Source: Raffaelea ambrosiae
Lineage: Eukaryota; Ascomycota; Sordariomycetes; Ophiostomatales; Ophiostomataceae
Assembly (NCBI GenBank): GCA_002778195.1
Contig: PCDI01000007.1
Coordinates: 1,847,337 to 1,911,336, forward strand
Length of the DNA: 64,000 nt
Reading direction: 5' to 3'
Shown here: positions 44,169 through 54,866 of the stretch, in pieces
Numbering within the stretch: the stretch's first letter is position 1
How the letters are laid out: each line of letters starts with the position of its first letter
Notes under the pieces: generated by a model
Database searches by the model: none
The model's input: the letters and a program-made list of their open reading frames with translations, nothing else
What the model was told of the DNA's origin: nothing
Position numbers and translations under genes: made by a program

Positions 44169-46565
44169 GGTGCCCGCAGAAGTGGCCTCCTTTTTGGTAT
44201 GATTCGTTCTTCTCTCTTCCCTGTGCCCGAACCCTGGTCCTGGGGATCTGCCCGGGCCTCGTGTCAGTCGATCGCCGCAGCAGTTCGAGGCCACAATCGT
44301 TCGACTCACCTAGCCAAGTGTGCTCTCGGCCGTGCTGTAGTGCTATGGCCCCTCTTCGTCGTACTATGAACGTGCTATGGGACGTGTTCCTGTTGGCGAG
44401 CTGGCAAGCGGGCAGGGTTGGGTATTGGTATCTACGGCTCTCTCCCGCCACCGGGTGAGTTCAGTCAGATTGAAAGCAATTTATGGCCCGTCGGGAACAG
44501 CGGTCTCTCTTCTTATTGCGACCACTCCTGCTGGCACTAACTACGTGATGGGCCACAGGGTTTATCCGCCGGCCCTGCTAGTCTTCTCTCGCCGAGATCG
44601 TCCCTGCGGGCCAGCGGCCTGCCCAGCAGCAGAGACAGATAAGCTTCCCGGTACAGGCGTTGGGCCTCACTCCGCCGGCGAAGCACGTCACCTGCTACGG
44701 TGGTAAAGGATACCCTGGAACGACACGCTATCGAGAGTGGCTGCACACCCTCCCCACTCGAACTATGCTCCCTCCACTCGGCGGCTCTTGCGCCAGATCC
44801 TTCGCCATGACCGTAGCCACCGGCCTGGACATTGTGTGGCTCTGTTTCACCGAAACCTGCTACAGAAGGCCTCGGGTCCCCGGGAGCCAGCTTTCTCGCT
44901 CCTTGCTTCTTCGGTGCCTTGAACCAGGTCAAGACAACGTCGATATCCTGGGCCAATACAAGAGCTGCGACGAGTCTTCCAGCCGCAGTATCATCGGCAA
45001 TATCAAGCCGATCCAGAGAAATTGGGACGGAAATTGGATCACTATATCACTCCAGCCCGCCTCCGGCACACCTCTGCGATTGGGTCGCACATAACTGATT
45101 TAGCCAGGCAATGAACGGTCAACACGAGGATTGCTCGCTCACAGAAACAACAGACGTGCCGATGCTTTGCGGCGTCTTGGACGCTTCCAATCAATGCTTC
45201 CGGGACCACACGAAGCCGACCAGCAGCAAGGCCGCAAAGGAGAGGGGGGAGGGGGCGCACACTGGCAGCGGACTCGGAGCACAGCGTCCATTTGAAGATG
45301 TTGCTGACCACATGGCTTCTCTTATTCGTAAGAGCCTGGAACAATCCCCGCTGCTGGCACGACCCACCACCCATGCAGTAGCAGGCATTTCGTGTCTAAG
45401 CTGGCACTTCGCCCCCGTTTACCCCAGAGCCAGCCGCCAATGAGACGGACAGAAGCCCAGTGGACCTTGCATTTCCCCAGGTGGTCCACCGGTCGCCTCT
45501 CCACTTTGGACTGCGGAGAATGACAGTCGGCAGTTGCATCCGCTCTGGTATGGCCACCACGAGCACCACCAAGGAGCACAATGCGCCTATGTCTGGTCTC
45601 CTCGAAGCCCAGACTGCTACGTAGGCTCTCTCTGCGCTATGCAGGCAGTCTTGGCAGAGCATATTTTGGCAAAACAGGAATTGAAAAGAGAGCAGTCAGC
45701 CAGCAGGGCCCAGGGAGGTACCGTTGGCCAGGGGGGGCTGTTGGCCAGGCTGTCCAGAGAGCGACGAGAAACGGTACGGGAGAAACAATAGTAATAGTGC
45801 AGCAGGATTCGTTTATATTGACCTCACGGCCAGCTTACTCAAAGAGAAAGGTCCCATCAAGGAACACGGGCTGTTTCATGAGATTGGAGCAGGCTCATAG
45901 CCCGTAACTAGTACTATGCATTGCTTCCCGTGTTCTTTTTGTTCTCTGATAGCCCCATGCTGTGCCCTATTCTGGCGTGTCTGTTATTGCAAGCAGTTCC
46001 TGGCAGTAGCGCAATAGGATGCTCATGTGTTCGTCTGTACAATTTCCCGTCTGCCATGTGTGCGCATCTCTACGCCGCAATGTCCAGTGCTTGGGTCTGC
46101 GGCCAGCTTTTCATGACTGGCCACGGGATGTGATGCAGCAACTATGTAGCAATGAAAGCTAGGAGCAATTATGGCGGGCCTGGGCGAGGCCACTGGATAT
46201 TCTTGCCGAAAGAGCTGTCGTCCGCGCATTCTCAAACCTGGGGTATTGAAACATGTGGGCGATTATTTTGTATCATAAAGGCCAGAACCCCGACGTTCTT
46301 GTCGCCTGAATAGACAGCCTCCTCCTCTCTCTCTCTCTTTCTTCTGTTGTATCCTGGTTCACTGATTGAACTCCGAACTGGTTTCCGAGCTGGTTTTCTC
46401 TTCTCAGAAACACACAGAAAAGACTTGGTTCTGCGGGCGAGGAAAAGCCGCACCGGCAGGCGCACATACCCACGCATACACAACATCACCATACCAACAT
46501 CCTCCAGTGGCTCTACAGCCACCTTGTCTCTTTCTCTCTTGCTGTTGCACCTCCCAGCCGCAACC
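44169..46565. other. 2.4-kb intergenic region between P450 and sugar-type MFS
   Basis: The two genes are divergent. Several short open frames (for example plus 44660-45094 and minus 44537-44956) were inspected and show no domain or splice structure. There is a CT-rich leader before 46566. It is the largest empty stretch inside the accessory block and could hold an unrecognised small gene or non-coding transcript. Confidence 0.45.
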
Positions 46566-48575
46566 ATGAGTGCGAAAGATGTTGAGGTCTCGCAGGTGGA
46601 GGAGCGCACCATGACTGTCTCCGAAATGGAAGAACGGACGGGGATAAAAGACCACTGGAAGTGCCTGGCTGCGTGCACTCTGATGTCCATGTGTCCATTC
46701 CAGTATGGCATCGACTTTGGCCTCATCAGCGGTCTCCAAGCCATGGACGGCTTTCTCGAGGTAAGATTTGTCGCCCTATTGTCTGTCGTGCCTCCCGTTC
46801 TGCGCCCGCCTTTGTGTCCCGCTCTGACACGATCTTGCAATGGCCCAGGTCTTTGGCTACGAAGTGCCCAGCACAGACCCGGCGCAGCCGCCTACTTGGA
46901 ATATCTCGACAGGGCGGCAGCAGCTGATCTCGTCCCTGATGATCCTCGGGGCCTTCATCAGCTCCGGCTGTGCAGGCCCCATTGCTGTCTTCATCGGCCG
47001 TCGCCCTTCCGTTTGGATTGCTATCGTTCTCTGCTATGCCGCCAATCTCCTCATGATGCTCACAACATCCATCGGAGGACTCTATGCGGGACGGTTCATC
47101 ATCGGCCTAGCCAACGGCATGCTTATGACGTTCTCTCAGCTTTATATTCAGGTAGGATTGGACGCCACATGCAGTTAAACCACACAGTCCTCCCCAACAC
47201 GCGCAATCTGACTCACCACGGGGTGGCTATAGGAAGCGGCTCCTGCCAAGTATCGTGGCATGATGATCTCGATCTTCCAGATCTGGACGTCCATCGGATC
47301 TCTCATCGGCACCGTTGTCGACAACTTTACCGCTCCCATTCAGGGACGGCGCTCCTACCTCATTCCTCTCGGGGTCGTCTTTATTGTTCCCGGTTTTCTG
47401 TTCGTCGCCTTGTTCTTCATCCCCGAGTCGCCTCGCTGGCTCATGCAGAAGGGCAAGTTCGAGCAGGCCCGAAAGTCGCTCACGTGGCACCGTCCGTATC
47501 ACGCCGAAGTCATCGAGAGAGAGGCTTCCGAGATTCAGGAGGCTTTGGAAGAAGAGAAGAAGATCACGGCCAACAATGCCCTCGTGGATCTGTTCAAGGA
47601 CCCCGTCAACCGGCGCCGCACCATTGTGGCTGTGTGCGCGCTGTCGACCCAGGGTGCCTCTGGTGCCATGTACATGATCTGTAGGTTTGCATTCCCTCTG
47701 CTCCTCCTGCCTTTGTAGGTTCTGACAGCCTGCTCTCCAACAGCCTATGGAACATACTTTTTCAAAATTGCTGGCATCGACAAGCCCTTCCAGAACGCTT
47801 GCGTTCTCACGGCCGTCGGTGTGATTGTCGTTGCTATCAACTCCGCTGTGATCACAAAGATTGGACGTCGCCGGGTGTTCCTGACCATTGGCCTGACAAT
47901 CTGCGGTATTTCGCAGCTCATCACCGCCGTGATTTACACCGTGAAGCCGGTCTCTACGGAGACGGGCCGGGGCATCGTTGGCATGGCCGTTATCTACATT
48001 ATGGCATACAACGTAAGAGAGAGAGAGCGAGAGAGAGAGTTAAAATGTCTTTGAAGCTTTACGAGTCTTGACTAACACAGCGTCAAAATTCCAGGGCATG
48101 GTCGCTTCCTACGCGTGGCTTTCTGGAGGCGAACTGCCTGCCCAGAGCCTTCGCTCGCACACATTCGGCCTGGCCACAGCCCTTGGCTTCTTGCTGGCCT
48201 GGTTGGCGACGTTTACCGCCCCTTACTTCATCAACCCGCAATCTCTGAACTGGGGCCCCAGATACGGCTACATCTGGCTGCCGTCGTGTCTCATTGCCGC
48301 GTAAGTGCCCGACTGTTTGTAGAATCATCAAAATGTGGCTGTGCATCATGCTGACGAACGGGCAGTGTATGGGTCTACTTCTTCCTCCCGGAAGTGAAGG
48401 GCCGCACCCTAGAGGAAATTGACGAGATGGTGAGAGACGTGTCTAGCACGGTTTCCGGCCAACTGCTAACTTGTCGTAACTACAGTTCCAAGCCAAGGTT
48501 CCAGCAAGAAAGTTCCGCAAATACAAGTGTGTTGGCCGTGTCGTGAGTGCCGAAACCAAGGCAAACGAGGCGTAG
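46566..48575 (+). CDS. MFS sugar-porter family transporter
   Basis: Seven exons (46566-46760, 46849-47151, 47233-47680, 47744-48012, 48095-48300, 48366-48429 and 48486-48575) encode 524 residues. All introns are 56-88 bp with GT..AG ends and keep phase. Family marks are the segment-1 PFQYGIDFGLISGLQAMDGF, GRFIIGLANG, the PESPRWL motif after segment 6 (IPESPRWLMQKGKFEQA) and PEVKGRTLEEIDEMF at the end of segment 12. Twelve membrane helices are expected at the plasma membrane, acting as a proton symporter. Fungal sugar-porter members carry hexoses, disaccharides, quinate or other polyols; the maltose-permease-like branch seems closest. In this setting an aromatic glycoside or quinate-like substrate is possible but unproven. 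Intron 4 holds a (GA)n tract. Confidence 0.9.
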
Positions 48576-49177
48576 AAATGGATAGCAAATGGGAAGAAAT
48601 TTCCTTTGTCGAGGAGGGGGCCCTGGCCCGTTTTGTGTCTTTAAATTGAACCCATGTCTTTCCCAGGTCTCTGGTCTAGACATGCCCTTCTGTATCGAGC
48701 ATCCAGTGCGGCTTGGCAGGATTGTGTTGTAATGGTGTTGGCTGAATTTAGCGCGTGGGACTAACACAGGGGTGGGACGAACACAAGGTCAGCCGTTGTT
48801 GGGTAGGGCAGTACTATGTATGAACTATGGACTCATCACGGAAATGCATGCACCGTCGTTCCAGGGCACACTTGACAAGGCCTCTCGTGAAGCCCCAACG
48901 CCTAGCAGTAAGTTCTCAACAAAGATTGGATGAAATGGTGTAGCTGCCCAATCTTTCTTATCTGGGCCAGCAACGCGAGACTCAGCCGCACACAAGCAGA
49001 GTCTGCCTGTTCCCCCGGAGCCTGAGCTGAACGTTTGTTGCCCCCGCACTAAGAGCGGATCGGTTGCCTCGATGTCTACTCTTTTGCTGGTATTTAGACC
49101 TGGATGCCGTTGAAGTCTAAAAAGCGCCGTTGACGACCAACTAGTCCCGGCATGCAGCCGAGAACACAGATTTATCA
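48576..49177. other. Intergenic region
   Basis: Holds the 3' end of the sugar-porter gene and the promoter of the hydroxylase-family gene. No gene or repeat was recognised. Confidence 0.4.
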
Positions 49178-50596
49178 ATGCAACAGTTCGTTGAAAGAAG
49201 TATGGGGAAAACAACCAGCTCGAGAGGCCAGCAACCCAATGGCGGCCCCAGAGCCAAAGACCCATCAGTGAACGAACGCCTGGCTGACCAGATCGAAAGG
49301 GAATGGCTATTCAAAATCAGACGGGCGCCGGAGACGATCGTGGTCCGATGCGGCGTGGTCGTGGTGATTCTCGTTGCCCTGGAAATCGTGCTGATCGTTT
49401 CCAACAACTTCTACTACCTGGGCTGGGCGTGGTTCATTGAGCGGTCGACCTGTTACCGCGACGAGCTCATCCGCTCGCAGCTGGGCAGGTCGCTGCATCT
49501 GGGCTCGTCCTGGCTGGCCCCGTTCTCCCTCTGGCGCGGCTGGGTCGTTCCGACCGTGCTCGCCGGGTCGACCTACGTCCTGGCGTCGCTGATCACGCTG
49601 CGACACGAGCTGTACCACTGGAAGCCTGAGCTGCTGGAGTACTACATGGACTGCGCCAAGGCCTCGGCTTGGGGGCGGCACATCCCGTCGCGCTTGTGGG
49701 ACGCCGTCTTCGACGTCTACGCTGACGGCCACCAGAAGAACAACAGCAGCCGCATCCAGAAGCGCCAGCACGTGGCCATGGAGGACTCGCGGCAGTTTGC
49801 CAAGGTCCTGCGCGTCGTGGGCTACAACATTTGCCTGTCCGGTGTCGTGCTGGCCGTTTTCTGGCTGCTGCTCCTGCGCACCAACATCGACTCGGACGAC
49901 GCCATCGCCCGCCTGCCGCGGTCCTTTGTGCCGCCCATCCAGGGCCTGGTCTGGTACTTTTTCAACGATCTGTTCTACTTTTACCCGCACTGGATCGCCC
50001 ACTACCCGCCATCTGTGGACGGCCGCGCCTATCGGCTGCTCCCCAAGCCCCTCGCCGAGGCCGTCCACGCACACTTTCGCACAGTCCACAAGCTGCACCA
50101 CCGCACCAAGGCAAACCTCGGCCTCGCCGCCTGGTACTGCTCGCCTTGGGAACAGGTCCTGTTCAACATGTTCCCCGCATTGGTTGGGCCATACGTGACG
50201 CAGGTCCTCGCCGACGCCTTTCACTGCGAGCACATCTGGGGCACGCACCTGCTGACGCTGTACATCTGGCTCATGGCTGGCGCTGCCAAGTCCGTGCTGG
50301 CCCATACCGGCTACCGCTCGCGTCTGAACGACCCCGGAAAACACGATCTGCACCACGAGCGGGCCTTTGACCCCCAACATGCCGTGAATTTTGGCACGAT
50401 GGGACTCTTTGACTGGGTGCATGGCACAGCCAGCTCGGTATCCAAGTCGGACACCAAAGCCTGGCGAGAACAGCGAAACCGGCAGGCAGCTCTGTGTGAA
50501 GCCAGTAAGCGTTCTGGCATCCCCCTGACAAATGAACAGAAGGAAGTGGTGAAGCAGCCGGAACACGGCCCAGAATGGACAGACAAGTCACTCTGA
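49178..50596 (+). CDS. Fatty acid hydroxylase/sterol desaturase superfamily membrane protein
   Basis: This single-exon gene encodes 472 residues. Membrane segments are visible near residues 48-65 (VVVVILVALEIVLIVSN), 120-135 and 225-245. Histidine clusters that would bind a di-iron centre are HFRTVHKLHH at 299-308 (HxxxxHxxHH), AHTGY and KHDLHHE further on, as in the FA_hydroxylase family (C-4 sterol methyl oxidase, alkyl-glycerol monooxygenase and others). An ER location is likely. The start is the first ATG (MQQFVERSMGK); a second in-frame Met at residue 9 is possible. The substrate is not readable: sterols, sphingoid bases and alkanes are all known in the family. It lies just upstream of a decayed methyltransferase gene. 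Confidence 0.85.
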   Translation: MQQFVERSMGKTTSSRGQQPNGGPRAKDPSVNERLADQIEREWLFKIRRAPETIVVRCGVVVVILVALEIVLIVSNNFYYLGWAWFIERSTCYRDELIRSQLGRSLHLGSSWLAPFSLWRGWVVPTVLAGSTYVLASLITLRHELYHWKPELLEYYMDCAKASAWGRHIPSRLWDAVFDVYADGHQKNNSSRIQKRQHVAMEDSRQFAKVLRVVGYNICLSGVVLAVFWLLLLRTNIDSDDAIARLPRSFVPPIQGLVWYFFNDLFYFYPHWIAHYPPSVDGRAYRLLPKPLAEAVHAHFRTVHKLHHRTKANLGLAAWYCSPWEQVLFNMFPALVGPYVTQVLADAFHCEHIWGTHLLTLYIWLMAGAAKSVLAHTGYRSRLNDPGKHDLHHERAFDPQHAVNFGTMGLFDWVHGTASSVSKSDTKAWREQRNRQAALCEASKRSGIPLTNEQKEVVKQPEHGPEWTDKSL

Positions 50597-50883
50597 GAAG
50601 CATGGGGGAGACTCCATAATCAAGATCGCCACGCTCTGCAGATTGGGGCTTGTTTTATTTCGCTCAACATGCGTCTCAACGCTGTCAATAGGCCAAATGA
50701 TGCAGCATCTGCCGTATTCCTTGTGGTAATCAACCGGTGTATGTAACCAATCTTTCGAAACATGGAATAAGCTGGAAGAGACACGCTGTAATGATTAGAT
50801 TCTAGAAAGAGAGATTCAATTCTCCCACAAAAGAACTCCGACTCATACAACTCCGTCTTCAACCAGATTCAACAAAAAAAAAC

Positions 50884-51608
50884 ATGGCCGAAACACGCTT
50901 TTTCCGCTCGGAAAGTGCCAGCTACTGGGACACGTATCTTGCTGCCAGGCCCGAGTACACTCAGTCTGCTTTCTTTGAGAAAGTCTCTGCTTACCACAAC
51001 AAAAATGGGAATGCTTCCTTTGTGATAGCCCGTGACATAACTTGTGGTCCAGGCAATTTTGCGGCGGTTCTGAGAAAGCAATTCCAGAATGTTATCGCAA
51101 GCGATGCTGATGCCTTTCATGTCGAGGAGGCGCGTGTCCGTTTGGCTTCTGCCGGGGGTAAGGCAGAGGGCCACTTCGTTCAGTCCATCGGTGAAAACGC
51201 CACGGCACACGCCGAGCCTGGTTCGGTCGACTTGATCACTGTCGCTGAAGTCTCGCTCTCGCGGACATGCCCAGGGCATTCGCGTATTTGCATCTGGCTT
51301 TGCGGCCCTGCCAGAAGCTGACTGGGAAGCCGTGCAGAGGCACAAATAGAATACCGACTGCGAGCTTCCGTTCTACTCGCCGACTGCTAGTAGACTGTAT
51401 GGATTCATCAACAACTCGGCAGTGGGAGACCACGAGACTTGCACGGCCGAGAATTGGCCGGGCCGTCTAGGGCAAAGAGTGGACAGCAGAAGAGGCAGAA
51501 CAATTCATTAGCGTCAACATGCCGATATTCGATGCAAAGCGATTCGAAAGCGAACAAGAACTGAAGCAGACCACGGGTGGCAAAGAAGCTACAAAGAGGG
51601 TTTCTTAA
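50884..51608 (+). pseudogene. Decayed class I SAM-dependent methyltransferase
   Basis: The first 120 codons read well as a methyltransferase N-terminus: FFRSESASYWDTYLAARPEY, then the SAM-binding CGPGNFAAVL (the first Gly of the usual GCGPG is replaced by Thr), SDADAFHVEEA and PGSVDLITVAE. At about 51248 the frame is lost. Family-like sequence resumes in another frame (MPRAFAYLHLALRP, from 51267) and then a third (GFAALPEADWEAVQRHK from 51296), where a TAG at 51347-51349 stands where Trp is usual. It returns to a further frame (WTAEEAEQFISVNMPIFDAK) to 51608. Much of the middle (the region after motif IV) appears deleted. No set of consensus introns repairs these changes. It is likely non-functional. 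Confidence 0.75.
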
Positions 51609-51664
51609 CTGGTAGTGCTCGTTTTGGCCCCCGTGGAGATGAAACCACAAAACCACCCTTTGCC

Positions 51665-53122
51665 TTATAAGTGTATGTATGTCCCCAAAGCCATAATTCT
51701 GGAACCAGGAAAGACTGTGGCAGGTGGCGAGGCAAGGCTTTCATCCGGGTCAGGAGGCGGAGCGGCCAACTCCAGAAGCACGATGGTGGCCTCGTCACTT
51801 CGTCGCAAAGGGTGTTGGTGGAAGCAAAACTCTTTGATTCGGCCATTGGCACGAGAGAGGACATCGATGAGTTGTTGGGGTGTGCCCTGAAGTCTGTCGA
51901 TACAGAGTCCAATAGACTGGGCGTTTTTGAGCCTGTGACTCCCCAGAGCGGATTCAATGATCTCAGGCGAAAGGTTGTCTAAGCCAGCCCAGTTGAGGTG
52001 TTTCTCCCCAGAATATGCTAAACTCAAGAGCTCGGGGACTTTCGGATAGCGGTAGAGGTGCTGGCTGTGAAATTGCAGCTGGTCTCGTAGCATTCTGCAG
52101 AAAGCCCGGGTGTTTTCGAGCTCGCCCGTGGCAGAAAAGTCGCAGTCCACGTCTGATTCCAATAGGCTGTCGACAAATGCCACGACAACCATTTCACACA
52201 GAGACCGAGGTCCGGTTGGACTTGGGAGCCGAGCGGTGTTTCCCTGACTGATTCTCCTGACTTGAGAGCCGTCTTTTTCGTCTTCTTTCTCTGGCCAGGC
52301 CGCTGCAAGGAGTGTTAGATACAATTCTCGGGGCTCGACGGACCCCAACGGCAACTCACGTTTCAACGCGGCCACGTCAACTACTAGAGATTCCTTTTCC
52401 AGCCTAGACAGGGCATTCTTCGTATCAATGTCATCCACGCTGTAGGAGAACTTGGCCATGTACTCAGACGCCGACAGCGGCCTCCTCTCCCGCACCTCCC
52501 CAGCCACCGGTTCCGCCCGGCATGGTACTTGACGGGGCCGCGAGAGCCCACTGGGTCTGTAGCGCCTGTAGCAGACAACATGTTTCTCGAAGAATGTAAC
52601 TATGCCGTATTGTATTTGATCCAGGTCCGAAATGTCCAGAACGACCATGCCGTACGCGAGGTTTTTGTCGTCGTAGACAAGGCCCAGTGGCTCACTGAAT
52701 GGCTTGGCATGTACACCAAATTTGCCTGGATTTTCATCCATGCAGAGCAGAAGACAAGCAGAAAGAAAGGGGAACTTGGGCATGTTTCGACTCGGATCTT
52801 GGTATGTGTACCGCGAAGTTGCACATCTGTTGAAGACACACAACTCGCTGCGTCGAGGAGACAAGCCATCGTGAGCGTATGCACTCGCGGCCAGCGCCAG
52901 CTCGCCTGCAATAGCCGGACGGTTAGCGCTATCAGACAGGACGTCCACGGAGCGCGCAATGGCACGCACGACATCAGCACCACAGAATGGCCTCCCGGAA
53001 GAGAAATTTTGTGCCACTGCAAGCTGACGATACTGCCCGCCCAGATTGGCAACGACAAAAAAAACAAACGACCTGGGCGGTTTTGGCGGATACCGGGGGT
53101 CCTCGACGGCCACTGCGTTCAT
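51665..53122 (-). CDS. Hypothetical protein, 485 residues
   Basis: A single long frame on the minus strand starts MNAVAVEDPRYPPKPP and ends GTYIHL. I do not recognise a domain. The composition is ordinary and looks coding: a leading segment with Phe/Val (SFVFFVVANLGG), a short Cys-containing part (ELCVFNRCATSRY), a central LGLVYDDKNLAYGMVVLDIS, and a C-terminal third with leucine-rich spacing (LNWAGLDNLSPEIIESALGS, NAQSIGLCIDRLQGT) that could form repeats. No signal peptide or membrane helix is seen. It may be a fast-evolving fungus-specific protein. No introns are needed, but an in-frame intron cannot be excluded. The frame is convergent with the methyltransferase pseudogene. Confidence 0.55.
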   Translation of the reverse strand: MNAVAVEDPRYPPKPPRSFVFFVVANLGGQYRQLAVAQNFSSGRPFCGADVVRAIARSVDVLSDSANRPAIAGELALAASAYAHDGLSPRRSELCVFNRCATSRYTYQDPSRNMPKFPFLSACLLLCMDENPGKFGVHAKPFSEPLGLVYDDKNLAYGMVVLDISDLDQIQYGIVTFFEKHVVCYRRYRPSGLSRPRQVPCRAEPVAGEVRERRPLSASEYMAKFSYSVDDIDTKNALSRLEKESLVVDVAALKRELPLGSVEPRELYLTLLAAAWPEKEDEKDGSQVRRISQGNTARLPSPTGPRSLCEMVVVAFVDSLLESDVDCDFSATGELENTRAFCRMLRDQLQFHSQHLYRYPKVPELLSLAYSGEKHLNWAGLDNLSPEIIESALGSHRLKNAQSIGLCIDRLQGTPQQLIDVLSRANGRIKEFCFHQHPLRRSDEATIVLLELAAPPPDPDESLASPPATVFPGSRIMALGTYIHL

Positions 53123-53830
53123 TTTTTATCTGCAAGCTGTACAAGCTGTAATAGATTTTTCTCTGTCAGAGTCCCATGGGCATCGAGGAAGGAGGCTGGG
53201 GCAGAAGAGCGAAAGATTTAAACCCCTCGATGCTGGTGTCATGTGATGGCATAGAGGCCTTGCCTTGCGCTTGCACTGCCTTGCACTGTCTTGCTTGGCA
53301 GGCAGACTGGGAAAGCCTCACATCCCCGCAACCGCCCAGTGATATGGAGCATTGGCATTTTGGTCAATTTGTATCTGGGCAAGAAAACGCGAGGTCGTTG
53401 TGGTTGAATAGTATTAAGCATAAACATTTGCTCGGAAACTGGACTCTCGAGAGAGAAATCATACCGAATAAATCGATTTCAACCGGTAATATTAAGCAAC
53501 TGGGGAATAACTAGAATAGAAGGAAAGCTCAAGCATGTGAAAAGAATCGAGAGGGACAAGGAAAGCGGAAAGCGAAAAAGAAATGAGGATAAACGAAGAA
53601 GTCGAAAGACAACGAAAAGGGAAGCAAAACACAAATAGGAGACAAGTCGAACATCAGCAAGAAATGACACTGAAACAAGCAGGAAACAAAAGAAGAAATA
53701 CCATGTCAAGGTCGGTGTAAGAAAAAAAAGAAAAAAAGAAAGAAAGGAAGAAGCGGAAGTAAGAAAACAAGAAGGAACAAAAAAGAATGTAAGGCAAAAA
53801 AAATTTTTTTTGAAAAAAGGGCAAAAATCA
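53123..53830. other. Intergenic, strongly purine-rich stretch before the tRNA-Gln
   Basis: From 53510 to 53820 the plus strand is almost wholly A/G (GAAAGAAAAAG-type runs). No coding content was found. The promoter of the minus-strand hypothetical gene lies at its left edge. Confidence 0.5.
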
Positions 53831-53918
53831 AGGTCCGTACCAGGTTCGAACTGGTGTCTTTGGAATGAAGATTCTGACTGATCAAAATCCAACGTCCTGA
53901 CCACTAGACTAACAGACC
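53831..53918 (-). tRNA. tRNA-Gln (TTG) with a 16-nt intron
   Basis: The acceptor stem GGTCTGT pairs with ACGGACC (one T-G wobble), D stem GTCT/GGAC, anticodon stem TTGGA/TCCAA, and T arm ACCAG-TTCGAAC-CTGGT. The anticodon TTG is at 53885-53883. A 16-nt intron (53866-53881) interrupts the loop after base 37, the canonical position. A T5 run a few bases downstream is a suitable RNA polymerase III terminator. The mature length is 72 nt before CCA addition. Confidence 0.88.
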
Positions 53919-54056
53919 TGAATTAGTGGCAACTTCGTGCTTATCCTGTTTTATGAAGCAAGCACACACCTCTGCCCCACAACATAAAAAAATAAGAAAC
54001 CCTTGCCCCCGCCGTCCAGAGAAAGGCCCACCCACCCACTCACTCACGAAAGCACA

Positions 54057-54866
54057 CTAATAAATGCCCGGCAGCAGAGCGCACTGGACATCCTTGGTGT
54101 ACTTCTCCCACTGCTCGCCATACCGCTCGCTGCAGTACGCCTCCAGAGCCGGGATGCTGCGGGTCACGAAATCGTAGCCCTGAAAGGCGCCAACGGCGAG
54201 GCCGGCCAGCCAGCCGCCAGCGATCATAGCATACCCTGCGCGCCAGATTGCATATCCGGTGTAGTTGGCGTGGCGCGAAATGGCCCACAGACCCTCGGTG
54301 TAGAGCCTGCCCTTGTTCTCGGGCTTGTCCTTGAAAGCCTTGCGCTGGTATTCGGAGACGGCCTCGACACTGATGCCGGCGGCAAAGAGCGCGCTGCCGA
54401 TCAAGACGGTCACGGGCACGCCGAGGCCGGGCAGGAGGGGGTTGAAGTTGACGCCGAAAAGCTTGACAGGCGACAGCGAGCTGGTCACGGGCCAGAGATG
54501 CAGCAGGCTGCACAGCGTGTCCAGGACACCGTTGTAGCCGCTGACAAAGACGGACAGCGTCGGTGGGAAGTACTCGTTGCACACGTCCGTGAGCCACCAG
54601 ATGTTCTTGGCCGCGTACAGGCCAGAGCACAGCGTGAGCAGCACGCGAGGCAGCGGCATGGACGAGTTGCTGGCAATGGGGATGGTCGACAGCCCGACGA
54701 AAGTCAGGAGCCGCGGGCCCCAGGCGGGAGGCTCGCGAAGGAGCGCAACCTGCAGAAACGTGCCAACCGGGCGCAGACCAACAAAAGTGAGAAGGCCCGG
54801 CCTGGAAGTCCTTTTGACTCCGCGGGCGATGAGATCAAAGTTCTTTTTAGGAGGGTCCGAAGCCAT
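54057..54866 (-). CDS. DUF1295/steroid 5-alpha-reductase-like membrane protein
   Basis: 269 residues from ATG MASDPPKKNF; an upstream in-frame extension exists but looks like leader. Several hydrophobic helices are followed by the C-terminal signature LYTEGLWAISRHANYTGYAIWRAG (reported here in pieces: GLWAISRHANY, GYAIWRAGYA) and ERYGEQWEKYTKDV. This is the NADPH/SAM-binding end shared by DUF1295, steroid reductase C-terminal and ICMT-type proteins. An ER membrane reductase or methyltransferase role is suggested by the family, but the substrate is unknown. It lies between tRNA genes on the same strand. No intron is needed. Confidence 0.8.
   Translation of the reverse strand: MASDPPKKNFDLIARGVKRTSRPGLLTFVGLRPVGTFLQVALLREPPAWGPRLLTFVGLSTIPIASNSSMPLPRVLLTLCSGLYAAKNIWWLTDVCNEYFPPTLSVFVSGYNGVLDTLCSLLHLWPVTSSLSPVKLFGVNFNPLLPGLGVPVTVLIGSALFAAGISVEAVSEYQRKAFKDKPENKGRLYTEGLWAISRHANYTGYAIWRAGYAMIAGGWLAGLAVGAFQGYDFVTRSIPALEAYCSERYGEQWEKYTKDVQCALLPGIY

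Noticed and set aside
42309..44369. 686-codon open frame on the plus strand, antisense to the whole P450 gene
   Set aside because: It mirrors the P450 exon codon for codon. Its Leu/Val/Gly/His/Arg-rich product is typical of the antisense frame of a GC-rich gene, and the P450 motifs are unambiguous.
18271..50596. Reading the block as a classical secondary-metabolite synthesis cluster
   Set aside because: No polyketide synthase, peptide synthetase, terpene synthase or prenyltransferase is present; the enzyme mix is of breakdown type.
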